Positions 1 to 8,249 of a stretch of DNA of 33,607 nt are shown here, piece after piece. Each line of letters begins with the position of its first letter. The stretch's first letter is position 1. The stretch comes from an uncultured Alphaproteobacteria bacterium (lineage in GTDB: Bacteria; Pseudomonadota; Alphaproteobacteria; Rs-D84; CACZYB01), in assembly GCA_944390685.1 (NCBI GenBank), contig CALXQL010000010.1:1-33607 (forward strand). The letters are read 5' to 3'. Made by a program: the position numbers and the translations under genes. The notes beneath the pieces were generated by a model that made no database searches, was not told the DNA's origin, and saw only the letters and a program-made list of their open reading frames with translations.

Positions 1-963
1 TGTGCAAGAGATTATTATTGTTCAAATGGAACACAAAGGGCTTGCCCAAGTGGAACTTATGCACCACCCGGAGCCACAAGTTGTTGTGCCGGAGGGCAAT
101 ATGCAGGAAATAGTAGTTGTTTCAGTCTTGCTGATTTAAGATTATCCCATTTCACACAAATTGCAAGTGGAGGTGCGGGAAGTTCATCATGCCCAACCGG
201 AACACTTCAACCAGGATGGTATTTGGTAAGATTGAGAGGTGGAAAAGGAGGAAAATGTGGATCATTTTATGGATGTGAAGGGGGAAATGGAGGAACATTA
301 CAATATGCATTTTACATTCCAGCAACTGCATCATATCAACTTTGTGCTGGGGGGGATGGAAGCGTTGGTAATGATCATTGGTCAAGTAGTGGTGGTGGGG
401 CTGGTGGTTCTTGGTTAAAATTGAATTTTTCAAATAAGGATTATTATTTTGTTGCAGGTGGTGGTGGAGGGGGTGATTCGCTCGGAGGAGGTGGTGGTGG
501 TATAGGTGGTGGAGGTGGCGCTGGTGCTTCTGGTGATAATATAGGTGGTAATGGTGGAAGAAGTGGTCCTTATGCAGGTGGTAGTGGTGCAAAAGATGCA
601 GAATATGAATGGAGAGGTGCGAATGCTAAGGGAGGACAAGGATTAAATAATGGTGGTAACGGTTGGAACACTGAATATCTTAGAGTAGGTGCTGCAGGTG
701 GTGGTGGTGGTGGTTATAGTGGTCTTGTTATAGGTGATGAGTATCAGGGGGGAAGTTGTGCCCCTATTACAATAAATATAATAACTGGATATAAAACCAG
801 CTCAACAAAAAGTGGAAATTTTGGTGGTATAGGTAATGGAGCTATATATGAAGGTACAGGTGATCAAGGTGGTGGCCCTGGAACCGCCTCACACACATCA
901 AATGTTCCAAACATTGGTGCGTGTGGTTCGTCGTGTGCGATATTATACAAACTTAACATGTAA
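1..963 (+). CDS. Cysteine- and glycine-rich secreted protein, 5' end missing
   Basis: The frame is open from the first base of the window to a TAA at 961-963, giving 320 residues without a start, so the true gene begins outside. The first ~60 residues hold short Cys motifs (ACPSGTYAPPGATSCC and similar) of the kind found in TNFR/EGF-like cysteine-rich repeats of surface proteins. From about residue 75 the chain becomes extremely glycine-rich, with runs such as GGGGGG separated by aromatic and polar segments, resembling glycine-rich domains of adhesins and tail-fibre-like proteins. Paired cysteines recur up to the C-terminus (ACGSSC), suggesting disulfides and an exported location. No catalytic motif is visible. 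Function is unknown; surface or adhesion roles are inference from composition only. A bidirectional terminator follows directly. Confidence 0.7.
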   Translation, partial: CARDYYCSNGTQRACPSGTYAPPGATSCCAGGQYAGNSSCFSLADLRLSHFTQIASGGAGSSSCPTGTLQPGWYLVRLRGGKGGKCGSFYGCEGGNGGTLQYAFYIPATASYQLCAGGDGSVGNDHWSSSGGGAGGSWLKLNFSNKDYYFVAGGGGGGDSLGGGGGGIGGGGGAGASGDNIGGNGGRSGPYAGGSGAKDAEYEWRGANAKGGQGLNNGGNGWNTEYLRVGAAGGGGGGYSGLVIGDEYQGGSCAPITINIITGYKTSSTKSGNFGGIGNGAIYEGTGDQGGGPGTASHTSNVPNIGACGSSCAILYKLNM

Positions 964-965
964 AA

Positions 966-998
966 AAATCCCCCCATTATCGGGGGGTATTTATTTTC
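966..998. terminator. Bidirectional intrinsic terminator
   Basis: Six C at 970-975 pair with six G at 982-987 around an ATTATC loop. On the minus strand the stem is followed by an uninterrupted T7; on the plus strand by TATTTATTTT. It separates the convergent genes ending at 963 and 991. Confidence 0.85.
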
Positions 999-1704
999 GT
1001 ATTTTTTCAATCCAATTTATTTTGAAGCCGAATAGTGATGATGGGTTGTTTGCAAGAAATGGCGATGCCCGTTCAACATTTCTAAATCCAGTTAGTTCAT
1101 CAATTTCCATATTTATTTCCCAAAGTTCCCTTGTAGCCTCATCTAAATTATTTGTTGTTGGGGTTTTATATATAAATTCAACAATGGTTTTCCAGCGGTC
1201 CCTATATTTATATGGTTCCTCAATAATTCTTACACTGCGGGTGGTTTTTTCGTTTTGAAGTTTTGTTATTTCTTCCTTATCATTATTCTTTCCACTTATG
1301 AAACTTTTATAGGTATCGTTATAATTGTTTCCAGTCAAACTTGGCAATTTCAATTTGCTTGCATGTGTTGATATGTCTTCTTTATCCCCTATACCCAAAT
1401 CAATTTGCATTGTATATGGCGAGCCAGTTATTGTATATCTTGTCTTTATATATTCCTTTATCAATTGTTTCGTTAGGGTTTCAAATTCTTCCTTTGTAAA
1501 TAATTCCTTTTTCATTGGGGTGGTTGTGAAAATTTCATCGCTATTCGTAAAGGTGTTTATCGCAATTGGATTCATTTTCATTATGCTTGGATTTACATAT
1601 TGCTCTATCAATATACTTATGTATACAGATAAAAGTATGCTTATTATTGATATGGATAAGATTATCGTCAATTTCATTTTATTTGCATTTTGTGGTAGGT
1701 TCAT
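991..1704 (-). CDS. VirB8-like single-span inner membrane protein (second copy)
   Basis: The protein has 237 residues with one membrane span near residues 12-32 and a periplasmic remainder. The remainder follows the VirB8 pattern: a helix before the domain (EEFETLTKQLIKEYIKTRY), a central Y..TYKSFISG segment, then a strand centred on RWKTIVEFIYKT, and near the C-terminus NPSSLFGFKINWI, which fits the NPLGF-x-V strand of VirB8 proteins. VirB8 is a bitopic scaffold of type IV secretion systems with an NTF2-like periplasmic fold. Its ATG overlaps the TGA of the upstream gene (ATGA, 1701-1704), so translation is probably coupled. The assignment is by pattern, not by close identity; a generic bitopic protein remains possible. 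Confidence 0.5.
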   Translation of the reverse strand: MNLPQNANKMKLTIILSISIISILLSVYISILIEQYVNPSIMKMNPIAINTFTNSDEIFTTTPMKKELFTKEEFETLTKQLIKEYIKTRYTITGSPYTMQIDLGIGDKEDISTHASKLKLPSLTGNNYNDTYKSFISGKNNDKEEITKLQNEKTTRSVRIIEEPYKYRDRWKTIVEFIYKTPTTNNLDEATRELWEINMEIDELTGFRNVERASPFLANNPSSLFGFKINWIEKIRK

Positions 1705-2543
1705 TGTTCCCCCTTATCCTCTTTTAATATTAGTTCATAGTTAGGGTGGAATACATAACTTAGTCCAACAACTTTACGATTGCGTGGGGTGTTCTTTAAT
1801 CCTCCAATTTTTATGTAGGCGGTTAGAACTTCCTCATTTGTTATTTGATTATTTTTCTTATTATATATTATGAAATCTACTTTATATTCAGATGAAATTT
1901 CAGGTTCCTTTTGTGGTAAAAAGTTATCAATGAAACGTTTCTTTTGTGTTAGGGTTTTATTATATAATTGTGTCATATTCACTATTTTTATTTCTTGGCT
2001 TATTCCTTCCTTAATCAACATTTCGTAGTAAGGTTTTTGGTTTTGTATAAATGAACTATATATATTACTTGCTGAAAAATTACATATATAGCAAGGTTTC
2101 GTTATATTTAGAAAGTCATTGTTTTTTAGTTTTTCATCACGATTACAATCACACCATATTTCCTCATTTTTAACTGGGGTAAGGGAAAGGGTAAATGTCT
2201 TTTCAAGGTAATCCCTTATGAAATATTCCATAAGGTAGGTTGATTCGCTCATCTTTCTTATTTTTGTTTTTGGTGCAGATGTGGAAATTGATTCCATACG
2301 TTTGAATTCATTATCGTATTTATCCCAGTATATGAAATAAGGACTGATGTTTCGGTTATATGCTTTTAATATTATTATCATACTTATTATTATTGATAAC
2401 AGTAAAAGTATATAACTATATTTTGATAAGTAGTATATTCCAAATAAGTATTTACGTTCCGGTATGGAAGTAATATCTACTTTATATGGATATATTGTTT
2501 TATCAGTATCGGGTTTGATTATACGGTTGTCTCTATCATCCAT
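1701..2543 (-). CDS. VirB8-like single-span inner membrane protein (first copy)
   Basis: The protein has 280 residues. A cytoplasmic head of ~40 residues is followed by a span at about 43-60 (YILLLLSIIISMIIILKAY) and a periplasmic domain. The order matches VirB8: helix STYLMEYFIRDYLEKTF, then SSFIQNQKPYYEML, a strand EYKVDFIIYN, and a final RNRKVVGLSYVFHPNYELI like the NPLGF strand. An extra loop carries four cysteines (CDCNRD and KPCYIC), which could form disulfides or bind metal. It overlaps the upstream lipoprotein gene by 25 nt without a strong ribosome binding site of its own, consistent with coupling. Two different VirB8-like genes side by side recall the duplicated VirB8 of Rickettsiales systems, but that link is inference. 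Confidence 0.5.
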   Translation of the reverse strand: MDDRDNRIIKPDTDKTIYPYKVDITSIPERKYLFGIYYLSKYSYILLLLSIIISMIIILKAYNRNISPYFIYWDKYDNEFKRMESISTSAPKTKIRKMSESTYLMEYFIRDYLEKTFTLSLTPVKNEEIWCDCNRDEKLKNNDFLNITKPCYICNFSASNIYSSFIQNQKPYYEMLIKEGISQEIKIVNMTQLYNKTLTQKKRFIDNFLPQKEPEISSEYKVDFIIYNKKNNQITNEEVLTAYIKIGGLKNTPRNRKVVGLSYVFHPNYELILKEDKGEQ

Positions 2544-2701
2544 TCAGGTAATCCCGGCATTGTTTCAACTTCTATACATGCACATGGTGAAAGTTTTAGT
2601 TCATTCGCATCGTAGCCAACACCAACAGGGTCGGTATTGTATATTGAACCAGAACAGCCAGTTATCAATACTATTATTAAGAGTGAAATTATTTTTTTCA
2701 T
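2519..2701 (-). CDS. Small lipoprotein, possible VirB7-like
   Basis: The protein has 60 residues. It starts with a lysine pair and a hydrophobic stretch ending in the lipobox LITGC (cysteine at about residue 16), so it should be lipidated and anchored in a membrane facing the periplasm. The mature part is only ~45 residues and includes CAC and a C-terminal PGLPEWM segment. The ribosome binding site AAGGAGG is ideal. Size, lipobox and position ahead of two VirB8-like genes are what one expects of VirB7, the lipoprotein of type IV secretion outer-membrane complexes. Sequence alone cannot prove this because VirB7 proteins are too short and variable. Confidence 0.55.
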   Translation of the reverse strand: MKKIISLLIIVLITGCSGSIYNTDPVGVGYDANELKLSPCACIEVETMPGLPEWMIETTV

Positions 2702-2727
2702 AATGCCTCCTTAGTCCTTTTATATTT

Positions 2728-2755
2728 ATGATACTAAATCATTTTTTTTATTCAA
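2728..2755 (-). promoter_or_regulatory. Candidate promoter of the lipoprotein/VirB8-like operon
   Basis: On the minus strand TTGAAT (2750-2755) lies 16 bp from TATCAT (2728-2733), just upstream of the lipoprotein gene. The -10 box is weak. Confidence 0.35.
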
Positions 2756-2820
2756 GTTTTTTCTTTACTTTTATTCTTTTTTTATAGTAAACTATTTTCG
2801 TTTTTAGTTTAGGAGGTTTT

Positions 2821-3408
2821 ATGAAAAAGTTATTGCGAAAAATTTATGATTATGTTCTTTTTTTAAGTGAAACTAAATATGCTTTTGCCGTGTTGATTTT
2901 CATTTCTTTTTTTGGAAGCATTTTTTTTCCTCTTCCAACTGAAATAATTATGATTCCTATGATTTTAGCGGTGCCTAAAAAAGCTTTTTGGATTTCTTCT
3001 GTGGCTTTGTTATTTAGTGTGTTAGGTGGGGGCGCAGGTTATTTCGTTGGTAGTGTGTTATTTGATTCTGTTGGAATTAAAATTTTGGAATTTTTTAATT
3101 ATGTGGAAAGTTTTAATAAGTTTGCTTCTCTTTATAATGAATGGGGTTATTGGATTGTTTTTGCAGGTGGGTTGACACCTTTCCCTTATAAAGTTATTAC
3201 TATTGCAAGTGGATTTGTTAATATGAATTTTGTTATATTTATTATTGCTTCTGCTGTATCTCGTGCTATTAGGTATTATTTCATTGCTTGGCTTTTATAT
3301 AAATTTGGTGAAAGAGCAAATAAATTTATTGAAAAACATTTAGAAGTATTAACTATTGTATTTTTTATTTTATTGTTTGCTGGTTTCTATGTGATTAAAT
3401 TTCTTTAA
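2821..3408 (+). CDS. yqaA: DedA/VTT-family membrane protein, YqaA type
   Basis: The protein has 195 residues with about five hydrophobic segments. The VTT/DedA core is visible: the re-entrant loop FFPLPTEIIMIPMILA near 36-52, the glycine-rich GGGAGYFVGS near 68-78, and AGGLTPFPYKVITIASGF near 114-132, the signature of the YqaA branch. DedA-family proteins act in the inner membrane in envelope homeostasis and are linked to recycling of polyprenyl-phosphate or phospholipid carriers; the substrate of YqaA proteins is not firmly established. The start has an excellent ribosome binding site (TAGGAGG). It is a single gene, diverging from the lipoprotein operon and ending in a shared terminator. Confidence 0.85.
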   Translation: MKKLLRKIYDYVLFLSETKYAFAVLIFISFFGSIFFPLPTEIIMIPMILAVPKKAFWISSVALLFSVLGGGAGYFVGSVLFDSVGIKILEFFNYVESFNKFASLYNEWGYWIVFAGGLTPFPYKVITIASGFVNMNFVIFIIASAVSRAIRYYFIAWLLYKFGERANKFIEKHLEVLTIVFFILLFAGFYVIKFL

Positions 3409-3420
3409 TTATAAATTATA

Positions 3421-3450
3421 AAAAAAAACTGGGGTTTGAGCCCCAGTTCT
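3421..3450. terminator. Bidirectional intrinsic terminator
   Basis: AACTGGGG (3427-3434) pairs with CCCCAGTT (3441-3448). On the minus strand it is followed by T8, so it serves mainly the outer-membrane protein gene that ends at 3450; it also closes the convergent yqaA. Confidence 0.85.
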
Positions 3451-4475
3451 TAGAAACGGAATAATATTCCAATTTTTGCCATAGGGAAGTAGCCCTTTCT
3501 TAATTCATCAAGTTCTTTTTCATATTCCCTTTTGGTATCATTTAGAAGTTGTTGAATTTCTTCGTTATCTGTATCAATTGGGTGTGTTTCACATGATGAA
3601 TTATAACATATTTCTAAATTACCCTTACCATTGATATCAGTTATAATATTTGGTTTGTCGGTAAATACTAAACCTGCATCAACATAGAATTTTAATCCCC
3701 AGAAAAGAGCAAAGTCAAATCCTATACCTGCGTAAGGTCCGGTTACATCGTAATTCATCAATGCAGTTAATGTTGCATTACCATCAACAGTATATTGTAT
3801 TTCGTGTCCTTCTTCATCTTTCATTGTGAAAGATTCGTTTGCATTTTTATTTAGTGAAGCTCCAATTGAGAAGTCTCCTGTATAATATCCTCCAGAAATA
3901 CGGATATTTCCTAATCCCCAGGTATTTCCAAATGGGTAGAAGTCAATTAAACCACCGAATTGTTTTCCTTCTATTATTGCAGTGAGTTTGTTTCCATCTA
4001 TTTCAATTGGATTATCTTCCATAAATTTATTTATTTGATTTTCAAGTGGGGTCCAGGTGTTGTAATCAAAACGGAAACCAAAGCGATTTTTCCAAAAGTT
4101 TTTTGAACTTTGTGGTATACGGTATCCTATTTGTGCATTAACGCCTCCCAAAGCACCTATACCAACACCCAATTGAAAACCATCAATTGAAAATGAAGAT
4201 TCTTCTTCTTTATATTTTTCGTATGGGTTTGCTTCCTTTTTTACTGAGATTTCATCAGTTGTAATTTTTGTTTCTTCCTTTTTAATGGATTTTTTTGCAT
4301 CTTGTGCTTTTTTTATAGAATCAGTTAATGTTTCCCCATTTGGATTTAGTGGTTTTGGATTTGTTTCATTTGTTATTGTTTTTACCATTGGAAAACCAAC
4401 AACAGCATCTTTAGCCATAGATGGGGTTGTTATTAAAAGTGATAATAATGTTGTAGTTAATATTTGTTTTTTCAT
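3450..4475 (-). CDS. Outer membrane beta-barrel protein, unknown function
   Basis: The protein has 341 residues. A signal peptide of about 21 residues ends in PSMA before KDA. A charged, lysine/glutamate-rich linker (about 40-90) leads into alternating amphipathic strands (SIDGFQLGVGIGALGGVNAQ, FGFRFDYNTW, GGLIDFYPFG, YAGIGFDFALFWGLKFYVDA), and the chain ends in MAKIGILFRF. A terminal phenylalanine after a beta-strand is the signal used by the BAM machinery. An insert near 285-325 holds two cysteines (CYNSSC) and a charged helix. It is a predicted outer-membrane barrel of 8-12 strands; no porin or receptor family is recognised. It has its own promoter and terminator. A good AAGGAG site precedes the ATG. 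Confidence 0.75.
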   Translation of the reverse strand: MKKQILTTTLLSLLITTPSMAKDAVVGFPMVKTITNETNPKPLNPNGETLTDSIKKAQDAKKSIKKEETKITTDEISVKKEANPYEKYKEEESSFSIDGFQLGVGIGALGGVNAQIGYRIPQSSKNFWKNRFGFRFDYNTWTPLENQINKFMEDNPIEIDGNKLTAIIEGKQFGGLIDFYPFGNTWGLGNIRISGGYYTGDFSIGASLNKNANESFTMKDEEGHEIQYTVDGNATLTALMNYDVTGPYAGIGFDFALFWGLKFYVDAGLVFTDKPNIITDINGKGNLEICYNSSCETHPIDTDNEEIQQLLNDTKREYEKELDELRKGYFPMAKIGILFRF

Positions 4476-4502
4476 TTAAACTCCTTATATTTTACATATA
4501 GG

Positions 4503-4531
4503 ATTTTATACCTATTGTATTTTAAGGTCAA
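4503..4531 (-). promoter_or_regulatory. Promoter of the outer-membrane protein gene
   Basis: Minus-strand TTGACC (4526-4531), a 17-bp spacer, then TAAAAT (4503-4508), about 28 bp upstream of the ATG. Confidence 0.6.
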
Positions 4532-4559
4532 GAATTAAGTCTATATTTGGACTTTTATA

Positions 4560-4592
4560 AAAGAAAAAGGGGAAATTTAATCCCCCTTTTGT
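4560..4592 (-). terminator. Intrinsic terminator of nifJ
   Basis: AAAAGGGG (4565-4572) pairs with CCCCTTTT (4583-4590). Read on the minus strand the stem follows the nifJ stop codon and runs into TTTTTCTTTT. Confidence 0.8.
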
Positions 4593-7500
4593 TAATCTTC
4601 TAATTTAAATTTACTTAAGTATTCCAAGAATTTTGATTTATAGTTATTTTCAAATTCCCTTTCCCTTACAATTTCTTCAAATTTTTCAGGATTGGTATTT
4701 TTTATAACTTTATATCTTGTTTCTTTTAGTAAATATTCCTTTATATCCAAGGTTGGTAGGCGACTATCCATTTGTAGTGGAGATTTTCCTTCCTTTAACA
4801 ATCTTGGATCATATCTATATAATGGCCAATGTCCTGATTCAACAGCTGCCTTTGTTTGAGAAGGTCCGTTTATTAAATCAAAGCCGTGTGCAATACATGG
4901 GGCATAAGCGATTATCAATGATGGTCCATCAAAACTTTCTGCTTCACGAAGGGCCTTTATAGCTTGAACTTCGTTTGCACCCATAGCAATTCTTGCAACA
5001 TAGGCATTTGCATTTGCCATTGCCATTAATCCTAAATCCTTTTTCATTAACTGTTTTCCACCAGTTGCAAATTTTGCACTTGCTCCAAATGGTGTGGATT
5101 TTGATTGTTGTCCACCAGTGTTTGAATATACTTCGGTATCAAGAACTAATACATTTATATTTTTTCCCATATTTAATACATGATCCAAGCCACCATATCC
5201 TATATCGTATGCCCAACCATCTCCTCCAAATATCCATATTGATTTTTTGATGAGGTAATCGGCTATATTCAATAGCATTTTAGCTTTTTCATCATTTAAA
5301 GTGGAAAGTTTTTCTTTTAAGGATTTTACCCTTTGTCTTTGTTCTTCTATTTCCTTATCTGTTGTTTGTGGGGAAGTTAGAAGTTCGTTTGTTAAAGTAT
5401 CTCCTATTTGTGAAGATAATTCCTTTAATAAAGTTTTTGCAGTATTTGATAGAGTTTCAGCACCTACAGCTTGTCCAAAACCATATTCTGCATTGTCTTC
5501 AAATAATGAGTTTGACCATGCAGGACCATATCCTTTATCATTTGTGCAATATGGTGTTGTTGGTAGGTTTCCTCCATAAATTGAAGAACATCCAGTTGCA
5601 TTGGCTATCATCATTCTATCCCCAAATAATTGTGTGATTAATTTTATATAGCCTGCTTCACCACAACCTGCACATGCACCAGAGTATTCAAAAAGTGGTT
5701 GCATAAGTTGTGTGTGTTTTGGAAGCGATGGATTTAATTTACTTCTATCTATATATGGAATTGTTTCAAAGAATTTGAAGTTTTCACTTTCGGTTTGTTT
5801 TACTTCTTGGATTGAGTGCATTGTTAATGCCTTTTCTGTTTTATCACTTCCATCAATTGGGGTTTTTACAGGGCAATTTGATACACATAATCCACAGCCA
5901 GTACAATCTTCTGGTGATACTTGAACAACATAGTATAAGTTTTCACCCAACTCTTTTGTTTTATATTTTGCATATTTAAATGTGTTAGGTGCATTTTTAA
6001 TTTCTTCTTCACTCATTACCTTTGTTCTTATTGCTCCATGAGGACAGATGAATGCACATTTTCCACATTGAATACATGTTTCATTGTTCCAAATTGGTAC
6101 CATTTCTGCAATAGATCTTTTTTCATATTGTGAAGTGGAAGTTGGGAATGTTCCATCTGCTTTGAATGCTGATACAGGTAAATCATTTCCATTACCAGAT
6201 ATGATTTTTGCATGTAATCTTTTTACAACATCGGTTGCATTTGATGATACAACAGATGGACGTGGACGGGCATTTGCAGATGGTGAAGTTGGAACTTCTA
6301 TTTCATATAAGTTTGCGATGGCGTTATCCACAGCCTTATAATTCATTTCAACAACTTCTGGTCCCTTTTTCATATAAGTTTTTTCAATTGCTTTTTTAAT
6401 TGCCTTTATAGCTTGTTCGCTTGGAATTACACCTGCTAAGTGGAAGAAGGCTGTTTGCATTATTGTATTTATTCTTCTTCCCATGCCGGAATCTCTTGCA
6501 ACTATATTTGCATTTATTGCATATACCTTTAATTTTTTTGATATGATTTGTTCTTGAACTTCAAGTGGTAAATTTTCCCAAAGTTGTTCCTTTTTAAAAG
6601 GAGAATTTATAAGTAAAATTCCTTCACTTTTTATATTTTTTAACATATCAAGTGTGTAAAATAGTGGGAAATGATGAACTGCTAAGAAATTTGCAGATGT
6701 GATTAAGTATGGTGCCTTAATCTTATTATCACTAAATCTTAAATGTGATATTGTATTTCCACCTGATTTTTTACTGTCGTATTCAAAATAGGCTTGACCA
6801 TATTTATTTGTTTCTGATGTAATGATTTTTATGGAGTTTTTATTTGCTCCGACAGTTCCATCACTTCCAAGTCCATAGAATAGGGCAGAGTAAGTTTTGT
6901 CATCGTTTAATTCAAAGCCATTATCATAATCTAATGAAAGATGAGTTAAATCATCGTTTATACCAATTGTAAATTCTTGTTTTGGTGTAGGTTTTGATAA
7001 TTCATCGTATATTGCCTTTACCATATTTGGTGTAAATTCTTTTGATGAAATTCCATAACGTCCACCGTTTACATATATATCACAGTGATTTTCTTCTTTT
7101 AATGCTGAACATACATCCAAATATAATGGTTCACCAAGAGAACCTGGTTCTTTTGTTCTATCTAATACACTTATTTTCTTTGTTGTTTTTGGTAAAGATG
7201 CAACAAAAGTTTTTGTTGGGAATGGTCTATATAAATGGATTTTTATTAAACCAACTTTTTCACCATTGTCATTTAATAATTTTATTGTTTCTTCTATTGT
7301 TTCACAAGAAGAGCCCATTGATACAATTACTCTTTCAGCATCAGGAGATCCTACATATTCAACAACCTTATATTCTCTTCCTGTTAATTTTTTAAAGTTT
7401 TCCATTTCCTCTTTTACTATTTCTTCAACTTTATCATAGTATGGGTTGCAAGCTTCCCTTGCTTGGAAGAAGACATCTGGGTTTTGAGCGGTTCCTCTTA

Positions 7501-8146
7501 TTGCAGATTTTTCCGGAGTTAAGGCATTATTTCTAAATTCTTCAATTTTCTTTGTATCAATCATTGATTTTAAAACATCGTCTGATATTTTTTCAATTAG
7601 ATTTATTTCATGAGATGTTCTAAATCCATCAAAGAAGTGTAAAAATGGAACTCTTGCTTTTAATGTAGAAGCATGTGCAATGAGAGCCATATCGTGCGCT
7701 TCTTGGACACTGTTTGAGGCAAGCATTGCAAAGCCAGTTTGACGACATGCCATAACATCTGAGTGATCACCAAAAATTGATAAAGCATGAGAGGCTACAC
7801 TTCTTGCACTTACATGCATCACAAATGGAAATAATTCACCGGCAATTTTATACATATTTGGTATCATTAATAACAATCCTTGTGAGGCGGTGAATGTGGT
7901 TGCAAGTGAACCTGCTTGTAATGCTCCGTGAACGGCTCCTATGGCACCAGCTTCAGATTGCATGGTTGTTACTTCTGGAACTATACCAAATAGGTTTGTT
8001 TTTTTTGCATTACTCCATACTTCATAATTTTCAGCCATAGGTGATGATGGGGTTATTGGATAGATTATTGCTAAATCGGTTAATCTGTATGCTATATCAG
8101 ATGCCGCTTCGTTTCCATCACACATTAATTTTGTTATATCACTCAT
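4592..8146 (-). CDS. nifJ: Pyruvate:ferredoxin (flavodoxin) oxidoreductase
   Basis: This is a full-length single-chain enzyme of 1184 residues. It oxidatively decarboxylates pyruvate with CoA to acetyl-CoA and CO2, passing electrons to ferredoxin or flavodoxin. Domain order is as expected: pyrimidine-binding half at the N-terminus (IYPITPSSPMAE, around 30), CoA/transketolase-like middle, a two-cluster ferredoxin domain with CIQCGKCAFICP (near 690) and CTGCGLCVSNCP (near 745), and the thiamine-diphosphate half with CAGCGEAGY (near 820), GDGWAYDIGYGG (near 970) and VYSNTGGQQSKSTP. The six C-terminal-half and eight ferredoxin cysteines appear intact. The enzyme is typical of anaerobes. It has its own promoter and terminator, so it is monocistronic, although rnj lies upstream on the same strand. 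Confidence 0.97.
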   Translation of the reverse strand: MSDITKLMCDGNEAASDIAYRLTDLAIIYPITPSSPMAENYEVWSNAKKTNLFGIVPEVTTMQSEAGAIGAVHGALQAGSLATTFTASQGLLLMIPNMYKIAGELFPFVMHVSARSVASHALSIFGDHSDVMACRQTGFAMLASNSVQEAHDMALIAHASTLKARVPFLHFFDGFRTSHEINLIEKISDDVLKSMIDTKKIEEFRNNALTPEKSAIRGTAQNPDVFFQAREACNPYYDKVEEIVKEEMENFKKLTGREYKVVEYVGSPDAERVIVSMGSSCETIEETIKLLNDNGEKVGLIKIHLYRPFPTKTFVASLPKTTKKISVLDRTKEPGSLGEPLYLDVCSALKEENHCDIYVNGGRYGISSKEFTPNMVKAIYDELSKPTPKQEFTIGINDDLTHLSLDYDNGFELNDDKTYSALFYGLGSDGTVGANKNSIKIITSETNKYGQAYFEYDSKKSGGNTISHLRFSDNKIKAPYLITSANFLAVHHFPLFYTLDMLKNIKSEGILLINSPFKKEQLWENLPLEVQEQIISKKLKVYAINANIVARDSGMGRRINTIMQTAFFHLAGVIPSEQAIKAIKKAIEKTYMKKGPEVVEMNYKAVDNAIANLYEIEVPTSPSANARPRPSVVSSNATDVVKRLHAKIISGNGNDLPVSAFKADGTFPTSTSQYEKRSIAEMVPIWNNETCIQCGKCAFICPHGAIRTKVMSEEEIKNAPNTFKYAKYKTKELGENLYYVVQVSPEDCTGCGLCVSNCPVKTPIDGSDKTEKALTMHSIQEVKQTESENFKFFETIPYIDRSKLNPSLPKHTQLMQPLFEYSGACAGCGEAGYIKLITQLFGDRMMIANATGCSSIYGGNLPTTPYCTNDKGYGPAWSNSLFEDNAEYGFGQAVGAETLSNTAKTLLKELSSQIGDTLTNELLTSPQTTDKEIEEQRQRVKSLKEKLSTLNDEKAKMLLNIADYLIKKSIWIFGGDGWAYDIGYGGLDHVLNMGKNINVLVLDTEVYSNTGGQQSKSTPFGASAKFATGGKQLMKKDLGLMAMANANAYVARIAMGANEVQAIKALREAESFDGPSLIIAYAPCIAHGFDLINGPSQTKAAVESGHWPLYRYDPRLLKEGKSPLQMDSRLPTLDIKEYLLKETRYKVIKNTNPEKFEEIVREREFENNYKSKFLEYLSKFKLED

Positions 8147-8179
8147 AATTTTTTACCTTTCGTTTGTTAAATTAGGATT

Positions 8180-8208
8180 ATTTTACAAATATTATCTATT
8201 TGTTTCAA
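8180..8208 (-). promoter_or_regulatory. Promoter of nifJ
   Basis: Minus-strand TTGAAA (8203-8208), a 17-bp spacer and TAAAAT (8180-8185), about 34 bp before the nifJ ATG. Confidence 0.55.
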
Positions 8209-8249
8209 GTTAAATTTTTTCGCCCATAGAACTTGATAATTGCTTATCT

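Noticed and set aside
152-639. Histidine-rich minus-strand frames opposite the glycine-rich gene
   Set aside because: They are the complement of GGT/GGN glycine codons (giving CCA/ACC frames). There is no ribosome binding site, and the composition is that of a shadow.
1325-1744. Plus-strand hydrophobic frame opposite the second VirB8-like gene
   Set aside because: It is antisense to a better supported gene with coupled start, and it has no ribosome binding site.
4717-7395. Many plus-strand frames of 60-117 residues opposite nifJ
   Set aside because: nifJ is intact and conserved over its whole length; these are shadows.
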